A stretch of 64,000 bases of DNA from Paraburkholderia rhizosphaerae (lineage in GTDB: Bacteria > Pseudomonadota > Gammaproteobacteria > Burkholderiales > Burkholderiaceae), in the NCBI RefSeq assembly GCF_004366595.1, contig NZ_SORE01000003.1, positions 124,001-188,000 of the forward strand, read 5' to 3'. Position 1 is the stretch's first letter. Every line of letters starts with the position of its first letter. The notes under the pieces are model-generated. The model worked only from the letters and a program-made list of their open reading frames with translations. It did not search any database and was not told the origin of the DNA. Shown here piece after piece: positions 1 through 9,452 of this stretch. Both the position numbers and the translations under genes were made by a program.

Positions 1-737
1 GACGCTTCGACTTCAGCCGGATCTTCTTCGTCGATATCGCGGTACGCGACGATTTCCGGATGACGGAACAGCGCGTTCGAATCGAAGTTGAACTTCGCGT
101 CGAGCGCGATCACCTTGCCGTCACCGGTCAGAATCAGCGGGTTGATTTCGGCAAGCGATGCGTCCGTTTCCCAGAACGCCTTGTAGAGACCCTGCAGAAT
201 CGCGCGCGCTTGCGGCACCGAAGCGTCCGGCACGCCGATCTTCTTCGCGAGACCGTCGGCTTCGGCATCCTGCAGACCCTTCGACGGATCGACCGCGACC
301 TTGTGGATCGCATCGGGGTGCTTCTCGGCGACTTCTTCGATGTCCATCCCGCCTTCGCTCGACGCCATCACGACGACCTTCTGCGATACGCGATCGATCA
401 CCAGACCGACATACAGTTCCTTCTTGATGTCAGCGCCTTCTTCGATCAGCAGGCGATTCACCTTCTGGCCTTCCGGACCGGTCTGGTGCGTGACGAGCTG
501 CATGCCGAGAATCTGATTCGAATACTCGCGCACCTGGTCGAGCGACTTCGCGACTTTCACGCCGCCGCCCTTGCCTCGGCCACCCGCGTGGATCTGAGCC
601 TTCACGACCCACACCGGGCCGCCCAGCTCTTCAGCGGCCTTGACCGCGTCGTCCACCGAGAACACCGGTTTGCCGCGCGGTACCGCGACTCCGAATTTCC
701 GCAGGATTTCCTTACCCTGGTACTCGTGAATCTTCAT
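1..737 (-). CDS. sucC: Succinyl-CoA synthetase beta subunit (ADP-forming), N-terminal part
   Basis: TCA-cycle enzyme that forms a heterotetramer with SucD and interconverts succinyl-CoA and succinate with ATP or GTP synthesis in the cytoplasm. The protein begins [16 protein letters not shown], the standard SucC start, and runs through the ATP-grasp domain ([16 protein letters not shown] near residue 50, EINPL near residue 215). About 245 of the usual ~388 residues are present because the gene runs off the left edge. The ATG at 737 lies 12 nt downstream of the DUF2889 gene on the same strand, so the two probably share a transcript. sucD is expected just outside the window. Confidence 0.97.
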   Translation of the reverse strand, partial: MKIHEYQGKEILRKFGVAVPRGKPVFSVDDAVKAAEELGGPVWVVKAQIHAGGRGKGGGVKVAKSLDQVREYSNQILGMQLVTHQTGPEGQKVNRLLIEEGADIKKELYVGLVIDRVSQKVVVMASSEGGMDIEEVAEKHPDAIHKVAVDPSKGLQDAEADGLAKKIGVPDASVPQARAILQGLYKAFWETDASLAEINPLILTGDGKVIALDAKFNFDSNALFRHPEIVAYRDIDEEDPAEVEA

Positions 738-749
738 GCGTGATTCCCT

Positions 750-1484
750 TCAGTCTTGAGAGTTGGATAGAACTTCTTTTCCGGCTGTCTCCTCAGCGGC
801 TGCGTGCGCAGCCGACGCGCTGGCGCGCGACACCTCGCGAGGTTGCAGCGAGCGCGGTGCGTGACCGTACCAGCGCGGATAGAACTGCCGTACCGCCTCG
901 CCATCGAATCGCAGCGTATGGCAGCGACCCAGCTGGAATGGCGGTTTATCGTTTGTATTTTCGCGTGAACTTTCGTTCGAGTGCGTGCCGGCTCCTGCCC
1001 GCACGTCCGCTGCGGCGTGATTGCCGATCTCGCCGGGGCTTCCCTGCGCCGTGTTCCACACTTCGCCGGCAAAGGCTTGTATCGCGGCGCTCGGCAGCAC
1101 CGCGCAAAGCTCGGTGAGATGCGTGCAGCCGACGGTGCCGCCAAGCAAACGCGTGGCGTGACGGCGGAAGTTATCGAGGAGGTTGAGCCCGATAAGGGCA
1201 CGATAAGCGGAATTGGACGCTTCGCAAAGGCCCGGATACGGAACCCAGGCCGACGACGCTTCGGCGTCGACGACATTGAGCTTGCGATCGATGGTGATGC
1301 GAAGCCAGAGTTCATGGATCGGCAGGCCATTGGGCCGGACACCCGACGCGAGCGCGGTATCGCGCGGCTTGACGTCGGTGACGCACGCCTCGATATCCCA
1401 CAGCCCGTCCGCACGCTCATAGGCATCCGCTCGGATTGCGCGGCTATGGCGCAATTGACGGGGCTCAGGCGGGGAAAGCGGCAT
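750..1484 (-). CDS. DUF2889 family protein
   Basis: Conserved protein of unknown function, 244 residues from the chosen start. I chose the ATG at 1484 (MPLSPPEPRQLRHSR) because related proteins start with this Pro/Arg-rich segment; an ATG 45 nt further up is possible. The core contains TRxxxIR-like arginine patches, a DTALASGVRPNGLPIHELWLR strand region and a Cys/His-containing segment (GTVGCTHL). The C-terminal 40 residues are Ala/Ser-rich and look disordered. It sits between recX and sucC, the usual place in Burkholderiaceae. No catalytic role can be assigned from the sequence. Confidence 0.85.
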   Translation of the reverse strand: MPLSPPEPRQLRHSRAIRADAYERADGLWDIEACVTDVKPRDTALASGVRPNGLPIHELWLRITIDRKLNVVDAEASSAWVPYPGLCEASNSAYRALIGLNLLDNFRRHATRLLGGTVGCTHLTELCAVLPSAAIQAFAGEVWNTAQGSPGEIGNHAAADVRAGAGTHSNESSRENTNDKPPFQLGRCHTLRFDGEAVRQFYPRWYGHAPRSLQPREVSRASASAAHAAAEETAGKEVLSNSQD

Positions 1485-1632
1485 GCGAAAGGAAGGAGGC
1501 CGGATTGGAAAACCGTTGGATTTTAGCATACCGGGTATCTACGTCCCGGCTTGGTCCGTGCGAACCGGATAGCGTTGGCGTTGGGATTTCGGGCGCGGCA
1601 GCGGTGCGGTACGGTGAAGAATTCGGCGCGAC

Positions 1633-2415
1633 CTAATCGGCGCCTTCGTCGGCTGCCCAGTCTTCGTCGATGCCCTTGAGGATTCGGGAGACCACTGGTT
1701 GCGAAAATCCTCGCGCAACGAGAAAGCGTGCCTGCTTTGCGCGTTCCGCGGGTGTTTCGGGAAGTTGACCGTATTTCTTGCGCCATACGGCTTGCGCACG
1801 CGCGAGTTCCGTTTCGCGCAATTGCGCGGCGGTTTCTTCGATCAGCGAGGACCCGACGCCTTGCCGCTTCAGTTCGCCGACGATGCGGTTCGCGCCGAGC
1901 CGCGATGCGCGCCGGTGGACGAGGCTTTCGGTGAAGCGTGAATCGGACAGCCAGCCTTCCTGCTCGAGCGTGTCGAGCAGCGAGTCGAGCGAATTGCCTT
2001 CTTCGACGAACGGCTGCAGTTTGCGGGAGAGTTCGGTGCGGCTGTATTCGCGCCGCGACAGGTAAGCGATCGCACGGCTTTTCAGCGAGCGGCTCGGACG
2101 TTGGCGTCGTGACGCGGAGGAAGCTGAATCCGTTGAACCAGGTTGGCGGCGTGAACGGGTGTAAGTGGTTTCGCTGAGCGCGTCTGCGTCTGCGTTAGCG
2201 GCAGAGGAAGGGTCCAGGCCCAAACGGGAATCTGAACTGGAACCGGATAGGGCTGAAGGTCCACGACCCGCCGCCCGGTCATGCTCATCGAACGATTCGA
2301 AAGGATCGAAGCGATCGAAGGAATTGGCGACGGAGGTCGCTTGACCGCCTTCGCCCTCGTCGCGCGGGCCACCCGCGTCAGGTCGAGACACAGACACCGG
2401 TTGGCCCTTGCGCAT
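1633..2415 (-). CDS. recX: RecX, RecA regulatory protein with long N-terminal extension
   Basis: RecX binds RecA filaments and limits recombinase and coprotease activity. The three-helix repeat region occupies about residues 110-255 (SRSLKSRAIAYLSRREYS, LEQEGWLSDSRF, ELKRQGV, ARFLVARGFS). Typical RecX proteins are about 150 residues; this one is 260 because residues 1-109 form a low-complexity, acidic/Ser-rich extension containing an FDRFDPFESFDEHD repeat. The ATG at 2415 is 10 nt after the recA stop, so the two are almost certainly co-transcribed; an upstream in-frame ATG would overlap recA. SOS control through the recA promoter follows from this arrangement. Confidence 0.95.
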   Translation of the reverse strand: MRKGQPVSVSRPDAGGPRDEGEGGQATSVANSFDRFDPFESFDEHDRAAGRGPSALSGSSSDSRLGLDPSSAANADADALSETTYTRSRRQPGSTDSASSASRRQRPSRSLKSRAIAYLSRREYSRTELSRKLQPFVEEGNSLDSLLDTLEQEGWLSDSRFTESLVHRRASRLGANRIVGELKRQGVGSSLIEETAAQLRETELARAQAVWRKKYGQLPETPAERAKQARFLVARGFSQPVVSRILKGIDEDWAADEGAD

Positions 2416-2425
2416 CACGCGATAC

Positions 2426-3508
2426 TTACTCTTCGCCCGCGACTTCCGCGTCTTCCGAGTCTGCGCCCACCGCATCGGCCGGCATCGCGTTCACACCCAC
2501 CGACTCGCGGATGCGATTTTCGATTTCACGTGCGATATCGGCATTCTCGCGCAGGAATTCGCGCGCATTGTCCTTGCCCTGACCGATCCTCTCGCCGTTG
2601 TAGCTGTACCAGGCGCCCGCCTTGTCGACGATCTTCGCCTGCACGCCCAAGTCGATGATTTCACCCTGACGCGAAATACCTTCGCCGTACAGGATGTCGA
2701 AAATCGCTTCACGGAACGGTGGCGACACCTTGTTCTTCACCACCTTCACACGCGTTTCATTGCCGATCACTTCGTCGTTTTTCTTGATCGAGCCGATCCG
2801 GCGGATATCCAGACGCACCGACGCGTAGAACTTCAGCGCATTACCGCCGGTGGTAGTTTCCGGATTGCCGAACATCACGCCGATCTTCATGCGGATCTGG
2901 TTAATGAAGATAACGAGGCAATTCGTGCGCTTGATCGTACCGGTGAGCTTGCGCAGCGCCTGCGACATCAGTCGCGCCTGCAGCCCCGGCAGCGAATCGC
3001 CCATTTCGCCTTCGATTTCGGCCTTCGGCACAAGCGCCGCGACCGAGTCGATCACGATCATGTCGATCGAGCCCGAACGCACCAGTGCGTCCGCGATTTC
3101 GAGCGCCTGTTCGCCGGTGTCCGGCTGAGAAACCAGCAGGTCCGACACGTTCACACCGAGCTTCGCCGCGTACTGGATGTCCAGCGCATGCTCCGCATCG
3201 ATAAACGCCGCGGTGCCGCCGAGCTTCTGCATTTCAGCGACGACTTGCAGCGTCAGCGTGGTCTTACCCGACGATTCCGGCCCGTAGATTTCGACGACCC
3301 GGCCACGCGGCAAACCACCGACACCCAATGCGATATCGAGACCGAGCGACCCGGTGGACACCACCTGAATGTCTTCGACCGCCTCACCTGCGCCGAGCCG
3401 CATGACCGACCCTTTGCCGAACTGCTTTTCGATCTGCGCGAGCGCGGCGGCCAGCGCCTTGCTCTTTTCAGCCGTCAGTCCAGCCGAGCCTTTCTTGCTT
3501 TCTTCCAT
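2426..3508 (-). CDS. recA: Recombinase RecA
   Basis: DNA strand-exchange recombinase and LexA coprotease, 360 residues, normal length. It starts [19 protein letters not shown] and carries the Walker A motif GPESSGKT, the [11 protein letters not shown]alker B strand, the L1/L2 DNA-binding loops ([40 protein letters not shown]) and the usual acidic C-terminal tail ending GEE. The open frame continues upstream of this ATG, but the upstream translation is Cys-rich and unlike RecA, so the ATG at 3508 is the start. A LexA box lies about 95 nt upstream. recX follows directly. Confidence 0.99.
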   Translation of the reverse strand: MEESKKGSAGLTAEKSKALAAALAQIEKQFGKGSVMRLGAGEAVEDIQVVSTGSLGLDIALGVGGLPRGRVVEIYGPESSGKTTLTLQVVAEMQKLGGTAAFIDAEHALDIQYAAKLGVNVSDLLVSQPDTGEQALEIADALVRSGSIDMIVIDSVAALVPKAEIEGEMGDSLPGLQARLMSQALRKLTGTIKRTNCLVIFINQIRMKIGVMFGNPETTTGGNALKFYASVRLDIRRIGSIKKNDEVIGNETRVKVVKNKVSPPFREAIFDILYGEGISRQGEIIDLGVQAKIVDKAGAWYSYNGERIGQGKDNAREFLRENADIAREIENRIRESVGVNAMPADAVGADSEDAEVAGEE

Positions 3509-3601
3509 GAATCGTCCTTTGCTATGATGAACGGCGCCTGTGCAGGCTGTGCATGCCCCTCCCGTTACATCACAACCCGGGCAGCACGGCAGTCGCAGAC
3601 A

Positions 3602-3617
3602 CTGTATAAAAAAACAG
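3602..3617 (-). promoter_or_regulatory. LexA/SOS box of recA
   Basis: CTGT-N8-ACAG, an exact match to the LexA operator consensus with an A/T-rich centre (CTGTATAAAAAAACAG on the plus strand). On the minus strand it overlaps a plausible promoter (TTGCCA upstream, TATACA within the box), as in other recA promoters. It places recA and recX under SOS control. The start of the divergent response-regulator gene is 150 bp away, and nothing shows that the box acts on it. Confidence 0.93.
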
Positions 3618-3766
3618 TAGTTTTGGCAAGTCCAATTAAGGCCAATTCGCGCGTGTACAGCATGTGTAAACACGCATGGCCAATCAGATGCCAACCCCAC
3701 CACAATAAAGTTTCGGAAGACGCTGCGCGCCGGACACGCCGGTGCCGGCACGCCTGTCAGCGCACC

Positions 3767-4525
3767 ATGCGAATTCTCATTGCCGAAGACGACAGCATAC
3801 TCGCGGATGGTCTGATTCGATCACTCCGCCAATCGGCCTATGCCGTAGATCACGTGAAGAACGGCGTCGAAGCGGATACCGCGCTGTCGATGCAGACTTT
3901 CGACCTGTTGATTCTCGATCTCGGCCTGCCGCGCATGTCCGGACTCGAGGTGCTGCGCCGCCTGCGCGCACGCAATTCGAACCTGCCGGTGTTGATTCTG
4001 ACGGCCGCCGATAGCGTCGACGAGCGCGTGAAAGGCCTTGACCTCGGCGCCGACGACTATATGGCCAAGCCGTTCGCGCTAAACGAACTCGAAGCGCGCG
4101 TGCGGGCGCTCACGCGCCGCGGCGCGGGCGGCGGTCCGACGGTCGTGCGGCATGGGTCGCTGTCGTTCGATCAGGTCGGGCGCATCGCGTACGTGAACGA
4201 TCAGGTGATCGACCTGTCCGCGCGCGAACTCGGCTTGCTCGAAGTGCTGCTGCAGCGGATCGGCCGGCTCGTGTCGAAGGAGCAACTGGTCGACCACTTA
4301 TGCGAATGGGGCGAAGAGGTCAGCAATAACGCGATCGAGGTCTACGTGCACCGGCTACGCAAAAAGATCGAGCCGAGCGGCGTGCGCATCATCACGGTGC
4401 GCGGGCTCGGCTACTGTCTCGAGAAAGCCACGCCGGCGCCTGCCCCGCAAGCCGCCGCGGCACCCGCGCAAACGCCCGAGCCCGTTGCATCGACGCTGAT
4501 GCCGGCGAGCCATCCCTCCAAATAA
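3767..4525 (+). CDS. OmpR/TctD-family response regulator
   Basis: Cytoplasmic transcriptional regulator of 252 residues. The receiver domain (1-115) has the acidic pocket EDD at 7-9, phospho-acceptor Asp51 (LILDLGLP) and Lys101 (AKPF). A winged-helix DNA-binding domain follows (about 125-222: [35 protein letters not shown]). The last 30 residues are Pro/Ala-rich and probably disordered. I start at the ATG at 3767 because [10 protein letters not shown] is the canonical receiver start; the much longer upstream frame is antisense to recA. The sensor kinase gene begins 14 nt downstream. The C-terminal domain and its partner suggest the TctD/QseB subgroup. Confidence 0.95.
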   Translation: MRILIAEDDSILADGLIRSLRQSAYAVDHVKNGVEADTALSMQTFDLLILDLGLPRMSGLEVLRRLRARNSNLPVLILTAADSVDERVKGLDLGADDYMAKPFALNELEARVRALTRRGAGGGPTVVRHGSLSFDQVGRIAYVNDQVIDLSARELGLLEVLLQRIGRLVSKEQLVDHLCEWGEEVSNNAIEVYVHRLRKKIEPSGVRIITVRGLGYCLEKATPAPAPQAAAAPAQTPEPVASTLMPASHPSK

Positions 4526-4539
4526 GCCGACCCAGCGCC

Positions 4540-6096
4540 ATGTCCGCTCGCGCAGATCGCGCCACGGCTGCTCCGGCGCACGCGGCGAACCTCGACGAAG
4601 AGCGCGACGTCCGCTACGAAAACCCGTTCGCACCCCCTGACGAAACCGAAGCGGCGGCCGACACGCGTCCGCGCTCGCTGTTCGGCGAGATTCTCGACTG
4701 GATGCTCGCGCCGCTGTTGCTGCTGTGGCCAATGAGCATTGCGGTGACTTATCTGGTTGCGAAGTCGATTGCAAACGGCCCGTTCGACCGCGCACTCGAA
4801 ACCGACGCGTATGTGCTCGCGCGCCAGATCCAGCCGGTCAACGGCGTCGCCGAACTGCGGCTACCCGCTTCGACCAGCGATTTCCTGCGCGCCGACAATA
4901 TAGATAGCGTGTTTTACCAGGTGCTGGGCACGCGCGGCGAACTGGTTGGCGGCGAGCGCGATATGCCTTTGCCGCACGAAGACGACCGGCCGCAGCCGGG
5001 CATCGTTGAATTCCGCGACGACGTGCTGCACGGCAACGACATCCGCGTCGCGTACACGACCGTCGAATTTCCGCAGACGCAAGGCGCGCAACCGGTGCTC
5101 GTGCAGGTCGCGGAGACGCTCGACAAACGCAGCGCGCTCGCCAACGACATCATCAAAGGCGTGATCCTGCCGCAGTTCGTGATCTTGCCGCTCGCGATCG
5201 TGCTGGTCTGGTTCGGGCTGTCGCGCGGTCTCGCGCCGTTGCACGCACTGCAAGCGCATATCCGCGCGCGGCGTCCGGATGACCTGTCGCCGCTCGAAGC
5301 CCGCCGCGCGCCGCCGGAAATCGAACCGCTCGTCACGTCGTTCAACGATCTGCTGACGCGCCTCGAACAGAACATGGAACTGCAAAAGCGCTTTATCGCC
5401 GACGCCGCGCATCAGATGAAGACGCCGCTCGCCGGTCTGCGCACGCAGGCGGAACTGGCGCTTCGGCAGGACGTATCGGCGGAAGTGCAGCGCTCGCTGC
5501 AGCAGATCGCGACCAGTTCGGAGCACGCGGCGCGGCTCGTCACGCAGCTGCTTGCGTTAGCGCGCGCGGAGAACCGGATGTCCGGCCACGTCTTCACACC
5601 CGTCGAAATCACCGATGTCGCGCGTCATGCGGTGCGCGACTGGGTGCAGGCGGCGCTTGTGAAGCGGATGGACCTCGGCTACGAAGGCCCGGATGCGCCG
5701 GTCGAAGTGGACGGCAATCCGGTGATGCTGCGCGAGATGCTGTCGAATCTGATCGACAACGCAATCCGCTATACGCCGCCTGGCGGACGCGTGACGGTGC
5801 GCGTGCGCGAAGAACCGCCGCACGACGCGCCGCATTGGGTACACCTCGAAGTCGAAGACACGGGACTCGGCATACCGGCCGCCGAGCGCGAGCGCGTGGT
5901 CGAGCGCTTCTACCGGATTCTTGGCCGCGAAGGCGATGGCAGCGGCCTGGGGCTCGCGATCGTCCGCGAGATCGCGACGATGCACGGCGGCACGCTGGCA
6001 ATCGACGACAACGTCTATCAGGATTCGCCGCGCCTCGCCGGCACGCTCGTGCGTGTCAGCCTGCGGGCGCGCGGACGTGCCCGGGACTTACCCTAA
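4540..6096 (+). CDS. TctE-like sensor histidine kinase
   Basis: Inner-membrane sensor kinase of 518 residues, partner of the regulator just upstream. There is a cytoplasmic N-tail, TM1 near 52-76, a periplasmic 2CSK_N-like sensor domain (about 77-205), TM2 near 207-228, then HAMP-like and dimerisation regions with phospho-accepting His291 in AAHQMKTPL. The ATPase domain shows the N box (NLIDNAIRYTP), the G1 box (VEDTGLGIP) and the G2 box (GDGSGLGLAI). TctE-type kinases usually sense carboxylates, and a symporter gene follows 228 bp downstream, so a carboxylate stimulus is a reasonable inference but not shown. Confidence 0.94.
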   Translation: MSARADRATAAPAHAANLDEERDVRYENPFAPPDETEAAADTRPRSLFGEILDWMLAPLLLLWPMSIAVTYLVAKSIANGPFDRALETDAYVLARQIQPVNGVAELRLPASTSDFLRADNIDSVFYQVLGTRGELVGGERDMPLPHEDDRPQPGIVEFRDDVLHGNDIRVAYTTVEFPQTQGAQPVLVQVAETLDKRSALANDIIKGVILPQFVILPLAIVLVWFGLSRGLAPLHALQAHIRARRPDDLSPLEARRAPPEIEPLVTSFNDLLTRLEQNMELQKRFIADAAHQMKTPLAGLRTQAELALRQDVSAEVQRSLQQIATSSEHAARLVTQLLALARAENRMSGHVFTPVEITDVARHAVRDWVQAALVKRMDLGYEGPDAPVEVDGNPVMLREMLSNLIDNAIRYTPPGGRVTVRVREEPPHDAPHWVHLEVEDTGLGIPAAERERVVERFYRILGREGDGSGLGLAIVREIATMHGGTLAIDDNVYQDSPRLAGTLVRVSLRARGRARDLP

Positions 6097-6324
6097 CCGT
6101 CAGGAAACGCGGGTCGGCGCCATCCGATCAAGTCGACAGGTTGACAGCAGTTGCATGCATGATGCACAGCACTTTTCGGAAGATTCGCGGTTTTCATAAA
6201 AACAACGCACACCGCAATCAGACAATTCCGAGTCAGTAGGCCGTAAGTTTCCGCTCCAATAATCGGGGGCACGGACCCGCCTATCCGGGCGACCGCGTGC
6301 ATAAATTATTAGTGGAGACGACAT

Positions 6325-7983
6325 ATGGCTACCGTAAGCGGGCAGGTCTCGCACGCGCCGATGACAGCCGATGAGAAGCGGGTGATCTTCGCATCGTCGC
6401 TGGGCACGGTATTCGAGTGGTACGACTTTTATCTGGCCGGCTCGCTTGCGGTCTTCATCAGCAAGAGCTTCTTTTCCGGCGTCAATCCGACCGCGGGCTT
6501 TATCTTCACGCTGCTCGGCTTTGCGGCGGGCTTCGCGGTGCGTCCGTTCGGTGCGCTGGTGTTCGGGCGGCTGGGCGACCTGGTCGGCCGCAAGTACACG
6601 TTCCTGATCACGATCGTGATCATGGGCTTGTCGACTTGCGTGGTCGGCTTCCTGCCGGGATATGCGTCGATCGGCATTGCCGCGCCGATAATTTTTATCG
6701 CGATGCGGTTGCTGCAGGGTCTCGCGCTGGGCGGCGAGTACGGCGGCGCGGCCACTTATGTGGCCGAGCATGCGCCGGCGAATCGTCGCGGCTTCTACAC
6801 ATCGTGGATCCAGACGACGGCGACGTTGGGCCTGTTCCTGTCGCTGCTGGTGATTCTCGGCGTGCGCACGGCGATGGGCGAAGACGCATTCGGCGCATGG
6901 GGCTGGCGGATTCCGTTTATCGCATCGCTGATTCTGCTTGGCGTATCGGTATGGATCCGGTTGCAGTTGAATGAATCGCCGGCCTTCATGCGGATCAAGG
7001 CGGAAGGCAAGACGTCGAAGGCACCGCTGACCGAAGCGTTCGGTCAATGGAAAAACCTGAAAATCGTGCTGCTCGCGCTGTTCGGTCTGACCGCCGGTCA
7101 GGCGGTGGTGTGGTACACGGGCCAGTTCTACGCGCTGTTCTTCATGACGCAGACGCTGAAGGTGGACGGCACCAGCGCGAACATTCTGATTGCGCTTGCA
7201 CTGCTGATCGGCACGCCGTTCTTCGTGTTCTTCGGTTCGCTGTCGGATCGCATCGGCCGCAAGCCGATCATCATGGCGGGCTGCCTGATCGCGGCGCTGA
7301 CGTATTTCCCGCTGTTCAAGGCGCTGACGCACTATGCGAACCCGGCGCTGGAAGCGGCGCAGCAACGCTCGCCGATCGTCGTGATCGCGGACCCGAACGA
7401 GTGCTCGTTCCAGTTCAACCCGGTGGGCACGTCGAAGTTCACGTCGTCGTGCGACATCGTGAAAAGCGCGCTTTCGAAGGCGGGCCTGAACTATCAGAAC
7501 GTCGCGGCGCCGCCGGGATCGGTCGCGCAGATCAAGGTCGGCGACGTGGTGATCAACTCGTTTGACGGCAAGGCTGCGAACGCGAAGGATCTGGGCAAGG
7601 CGTTTGAAGCCAAGCTGAGTTCGACGCTGAAGGCCGACGGGTATCCACCGAAGGCCGACCCCGCGCAAATCAACTGGCCGATGACCGTGGTGATCCTGAC
7701 CATCCTGGTGATCTACGTGACGATGGTGTACGGACCCATCGCGGCGATGCTGGTGGAGATGTTCCCAACGAGGATCCGGTACACGTCGATGTCGTTGCCG
7801 TACCACATAGGCAATGGCTGGTTCGGCGGGTTTCTGCCGGCAACCGCGTTCGCGATTGTGGCGGCGAACGGCAACCTTTATTCCGGGCTGTGGTATCCGA
7901 TCGTGATCGCGATGATGACGTTCGTGATCGGCGTGCTTTTTGTGCGGGAGACCAAGGACTCGAATATCTACGCGCAGGATTGA
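6325..7983 (+). CDS. MHS-family MFS metabolite:H+ symporter with periplasmic insert
   Basis: Inner-membrane major facilitator of the metabolite:H+ symporter family (relatives of ProP, ShiA, KgtP). Signature motifs are FEWYDFYLAGS (27-40), GRLGDLVGRKY after TM2, RLLQGLALGGEYGG in TM4 and GSLSDRIGRKP after TM8. Typical members have about 430-450 residues; this one has 552 because about 115 residues (336-450) lie between TM9 and TM10, on the periplasmic side, with two cysteines (Cys360, Cys376). The gene follows the TctDE-like pair in the same direction and may be its target. The substrate cannot be read from the sequence. The ATG at 6325 follows a GGAGA ribosome-binding site. Confidence 0.92.
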   Translation: MATVSGQVSHAPMTADEKRVIFASSLGTVFEWYDFYLAGSLAVFISKSFFSGVNPTAGFIFTLLGFAAGFAVRPFGALVFGRLGDLVGRKYTFLITIVIMGLSTCVVGFLPGYASIGIAAPIIFIAMRLLQGLALGGEYGGAATYVAEHAPANRRGFYTSWIQTTATLGLFLSLLVILGVRTAMGEDAFGAWGWRIPFIASLILLGVSVWIRLQLNESPAFMRIKAEGKTSKAPLTEAFGQWKNLKIVLLALFGLTAGQAVVWYTGQFYALFFMTQTLKVDGTSANILIALALLIGTPFFVFFGSLSDRIGRKPIIMAGCLIAALTYFPLFKALTHYANPALEAAQQRSPIVVIADPNECSFQFNPVGTSKFTSSCDIVKSALSKAGLNYQNVAAPPGSVAQIKVGDVVINSFDGKAANAKDLGKAFEAKLSSTLKADGYPPKADPAQINWPMTVVILTILVIYVTMVYGPIAAMLVEMFPTRIRYTSMSLPYHIGNGWFGGFLPATAFAIVAANGNLYSGLWYPIVIAMMTFVIGVLFVRETKDSNIYAQD

Positions 7984-8079
7984 TGGCGCGGCGGGTCGGG
8001 CGCTGCTTGCCGCCCTGCCCGCTGCTTTCGTTCATCATGTGATCTAGATCGAGTGTCCTAATAAGGGAAACGGCGGGGG

Positions 8080-8108
8080 TTGACGGCCTCCGCCAGCTTC
8101 CCTATAAT
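8080..8108 (+). promoter_or_regulatory. Sigma-70 promoter of the tRNA gene
   Basis: TTGACG (8080-8085) and a perfect TATAAT (8103-8108) are separated by 17 bp and lie 11 bp before the tRNA. This is a strong housekeeping promoter. Confidence 0.9.
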
Positions 8109-8119
8109 TCACCCTCTTT

Positions 8120-8196
<77 letters not shown>

Positions 8197-8204
8197 AATT
8201 GCAC

Positions 8205-8239
8205 AAAAGCCCGCACTCTTATGAGTTGCGGGCTTTTTT
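8205..8239 (+). terminator. Rho-independent terminator of the tRNA gene
   Basis: A long hairpin (AAAAGCCCGCA pairing with TGCGGGCTTTT, extended by CTC/GAG around a TTAT loop) ends in a run of T residues, nine nt after the CCA end. Confidence 0.93.
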
Positions 8240-8309
8240 GTTTAGCGCGGAAATCGGGGAGTTGCGGCGACACAAGCGGCGCAGCACAACCCCACCCTCG
8301 CTACTCAAG

Positions 8310-8765
8310 TCATAACCTGCCCAACCGATCACAGAGCTCGACACTCTCCGGCAACTCACCCAACTGCCGGAACACCGTCAGCCAATCTTCCAGATGCCAC
8401 GTCTTGGCGACCCGCCCATCACGCATCTGATGAAACGAGTGAATCGCGAAACGAACCTGCTTCGACGTCGCTTCAATGCCAAGCAAATTCCCCGTTTGCG
8501 TGCCCGTCACCTGAGCGCGAACCCCGACACGGTCCCCATGGATGAGCATGTCGAGGATGTGAACCTCCATATCCGGCAGCGCAATCGAGATATCGGCGAA
8601 AATCTTGCTCATCTGCTCAGGACCGGGAGCGGCGCCCGGAGGCTCAGGAATGTATTCCCAGTCGGACGTGACTACCTGACGCAACAGCCCAACGTCTTTG
8701 GTCGAGAACGCTTGATAGAACTGTTCGATCGTTTCGCGTACCGCTTGCTCGCCGTGTGAAGTCAT
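8310..8765 (-). CDS. SnoaL-like/ester cyclase-family protein
   Basis: Small cytoplasmic protein of 151 residues with the NTF2-like SnoaL fold: an N-terminal helix (AVRETIEQFYQAFSTKDVGLL), the SDWEYIPEPPG segment, FADISIALPDMEVHI, and C-terminal strands (FAIHSFHQMRDGRVAKTWHLEDW). This pattern matches predicted ester cyclases of the SnoaL group. I chose the ATG at 8765 because GGAG stands nine nt before it; the longer frame adds an unrelated 33-residue leader. It stands alone on the minus strand behind the tRNA. The physiological substrate is unknown. Confidence 0.85.
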   Translation of the reverse strand: MTSHGEQAVRETIEQFYQAFSTKDVGLLRQVVTSDWEYIPEPPGAAPGPEQMSKIFADISIALPDMEVHILDMLIHGDRVGVRAQVTGTQTGNLLGIEATSKQVRFAIHSFHQMRDGRVAKTWHLEDWLTVFRQLGELPESVELCDRLGRL

Positions 8766-8945
8766 GACGTTGCTCCATGGAAGACATACAACAACGCACT
8801 GTATCGGACGATGTCGGGGCCCATCGCCCGCTGTCATCGCAAATCTATTTGCGCTGCCTAGCATACCGTGCGCTTAGGTCCATTGCAGTGGAGCATGGCC
8901 GCCTCATGAAAACCGACGACGGCGCCAGAACCCGTCTGGACGCCG

Positions 8946-9188
8946 CTACGCCGGTGAACCTGCAATATTGTCGATCAGCAAAAGCAGATCTTCTTCATCG
9001 GGCCGCGTCCCCCAGCGGCTATGTCCGGAAACGGTCGCGATTGCGATCCACGAATGAGGGGGAAACCACTCGAGCCTGAGCTGGTCCCCTCCTACAATCC
9101 GCAAACGGCCGGTATCGCACAGAAACTCCGCGTTGACCGTTTCTCCGTTAACGGTCTTGCTTGCAGTAACGGACATTGGCTCAGGCAT
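8946..9188 (-). CDS. Conserved hypothetical protein, 80 residues
   Basis: I do not recognise a named family. The start at 9188 (MPEPMSVTAS) is set by a strong GGAGG seven nt upstream; an upstream start would add 18 residues without a ribosome-binding site. The sequence alternates short hydrophobic strands (VNAEFLCDTGRLRIVG, LRLEWFPPHSWIAIATV) and reads like a small beta-rich soluble domain with no signal peptide or membrane segment. Its neighbours give no functional hint. Confidence 0.65.
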   Translation of the reverse strand: MPEPMSVTASKTVNGETVNAEFLCDTGRLRIVGGDQLRLEWFPPHSWIAIATVSGHSRWGTRPDEEDLLLLIDNIAGSPA

Positions 9189-9452
9189 CCTGTCCTCCGT
9201 GTTGTGCAGCCGCGTTGCGTGCCGGTTGGACACCCACGTCACCGGACGTTTTGATCGGCTGCTATGCAGTTCAGATGACGTTGCATTCTAGAAGCGACAG
9301 GAAGTAGCAGGTGCGACTGAACATTCAGTTGTGTAACTGAGGGTAACGCCACCGGATGAATGACAGAATGCCTACGACTCAATCTGCTGTGCCAATGCGG
9401 CAAAGCCGACGAATCGTGCCTGCAAACGAACGCGGAGCCTCAACCACTCCCA

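Noticed and set aside
2408..3766. Plus-strand open frame continuous with the response regulator, making a 705-residue protein
   Set aside because: It is antisense to recA, has Arg/His-rich non-protein composition, and the regulator's own ATG at 3767 begins the family-standard sequence.
6141..6169. TTGACA hexamer as a promoter for the symporter
   Set aside because: No acceptable -10 element at 16-18 bp spacing.
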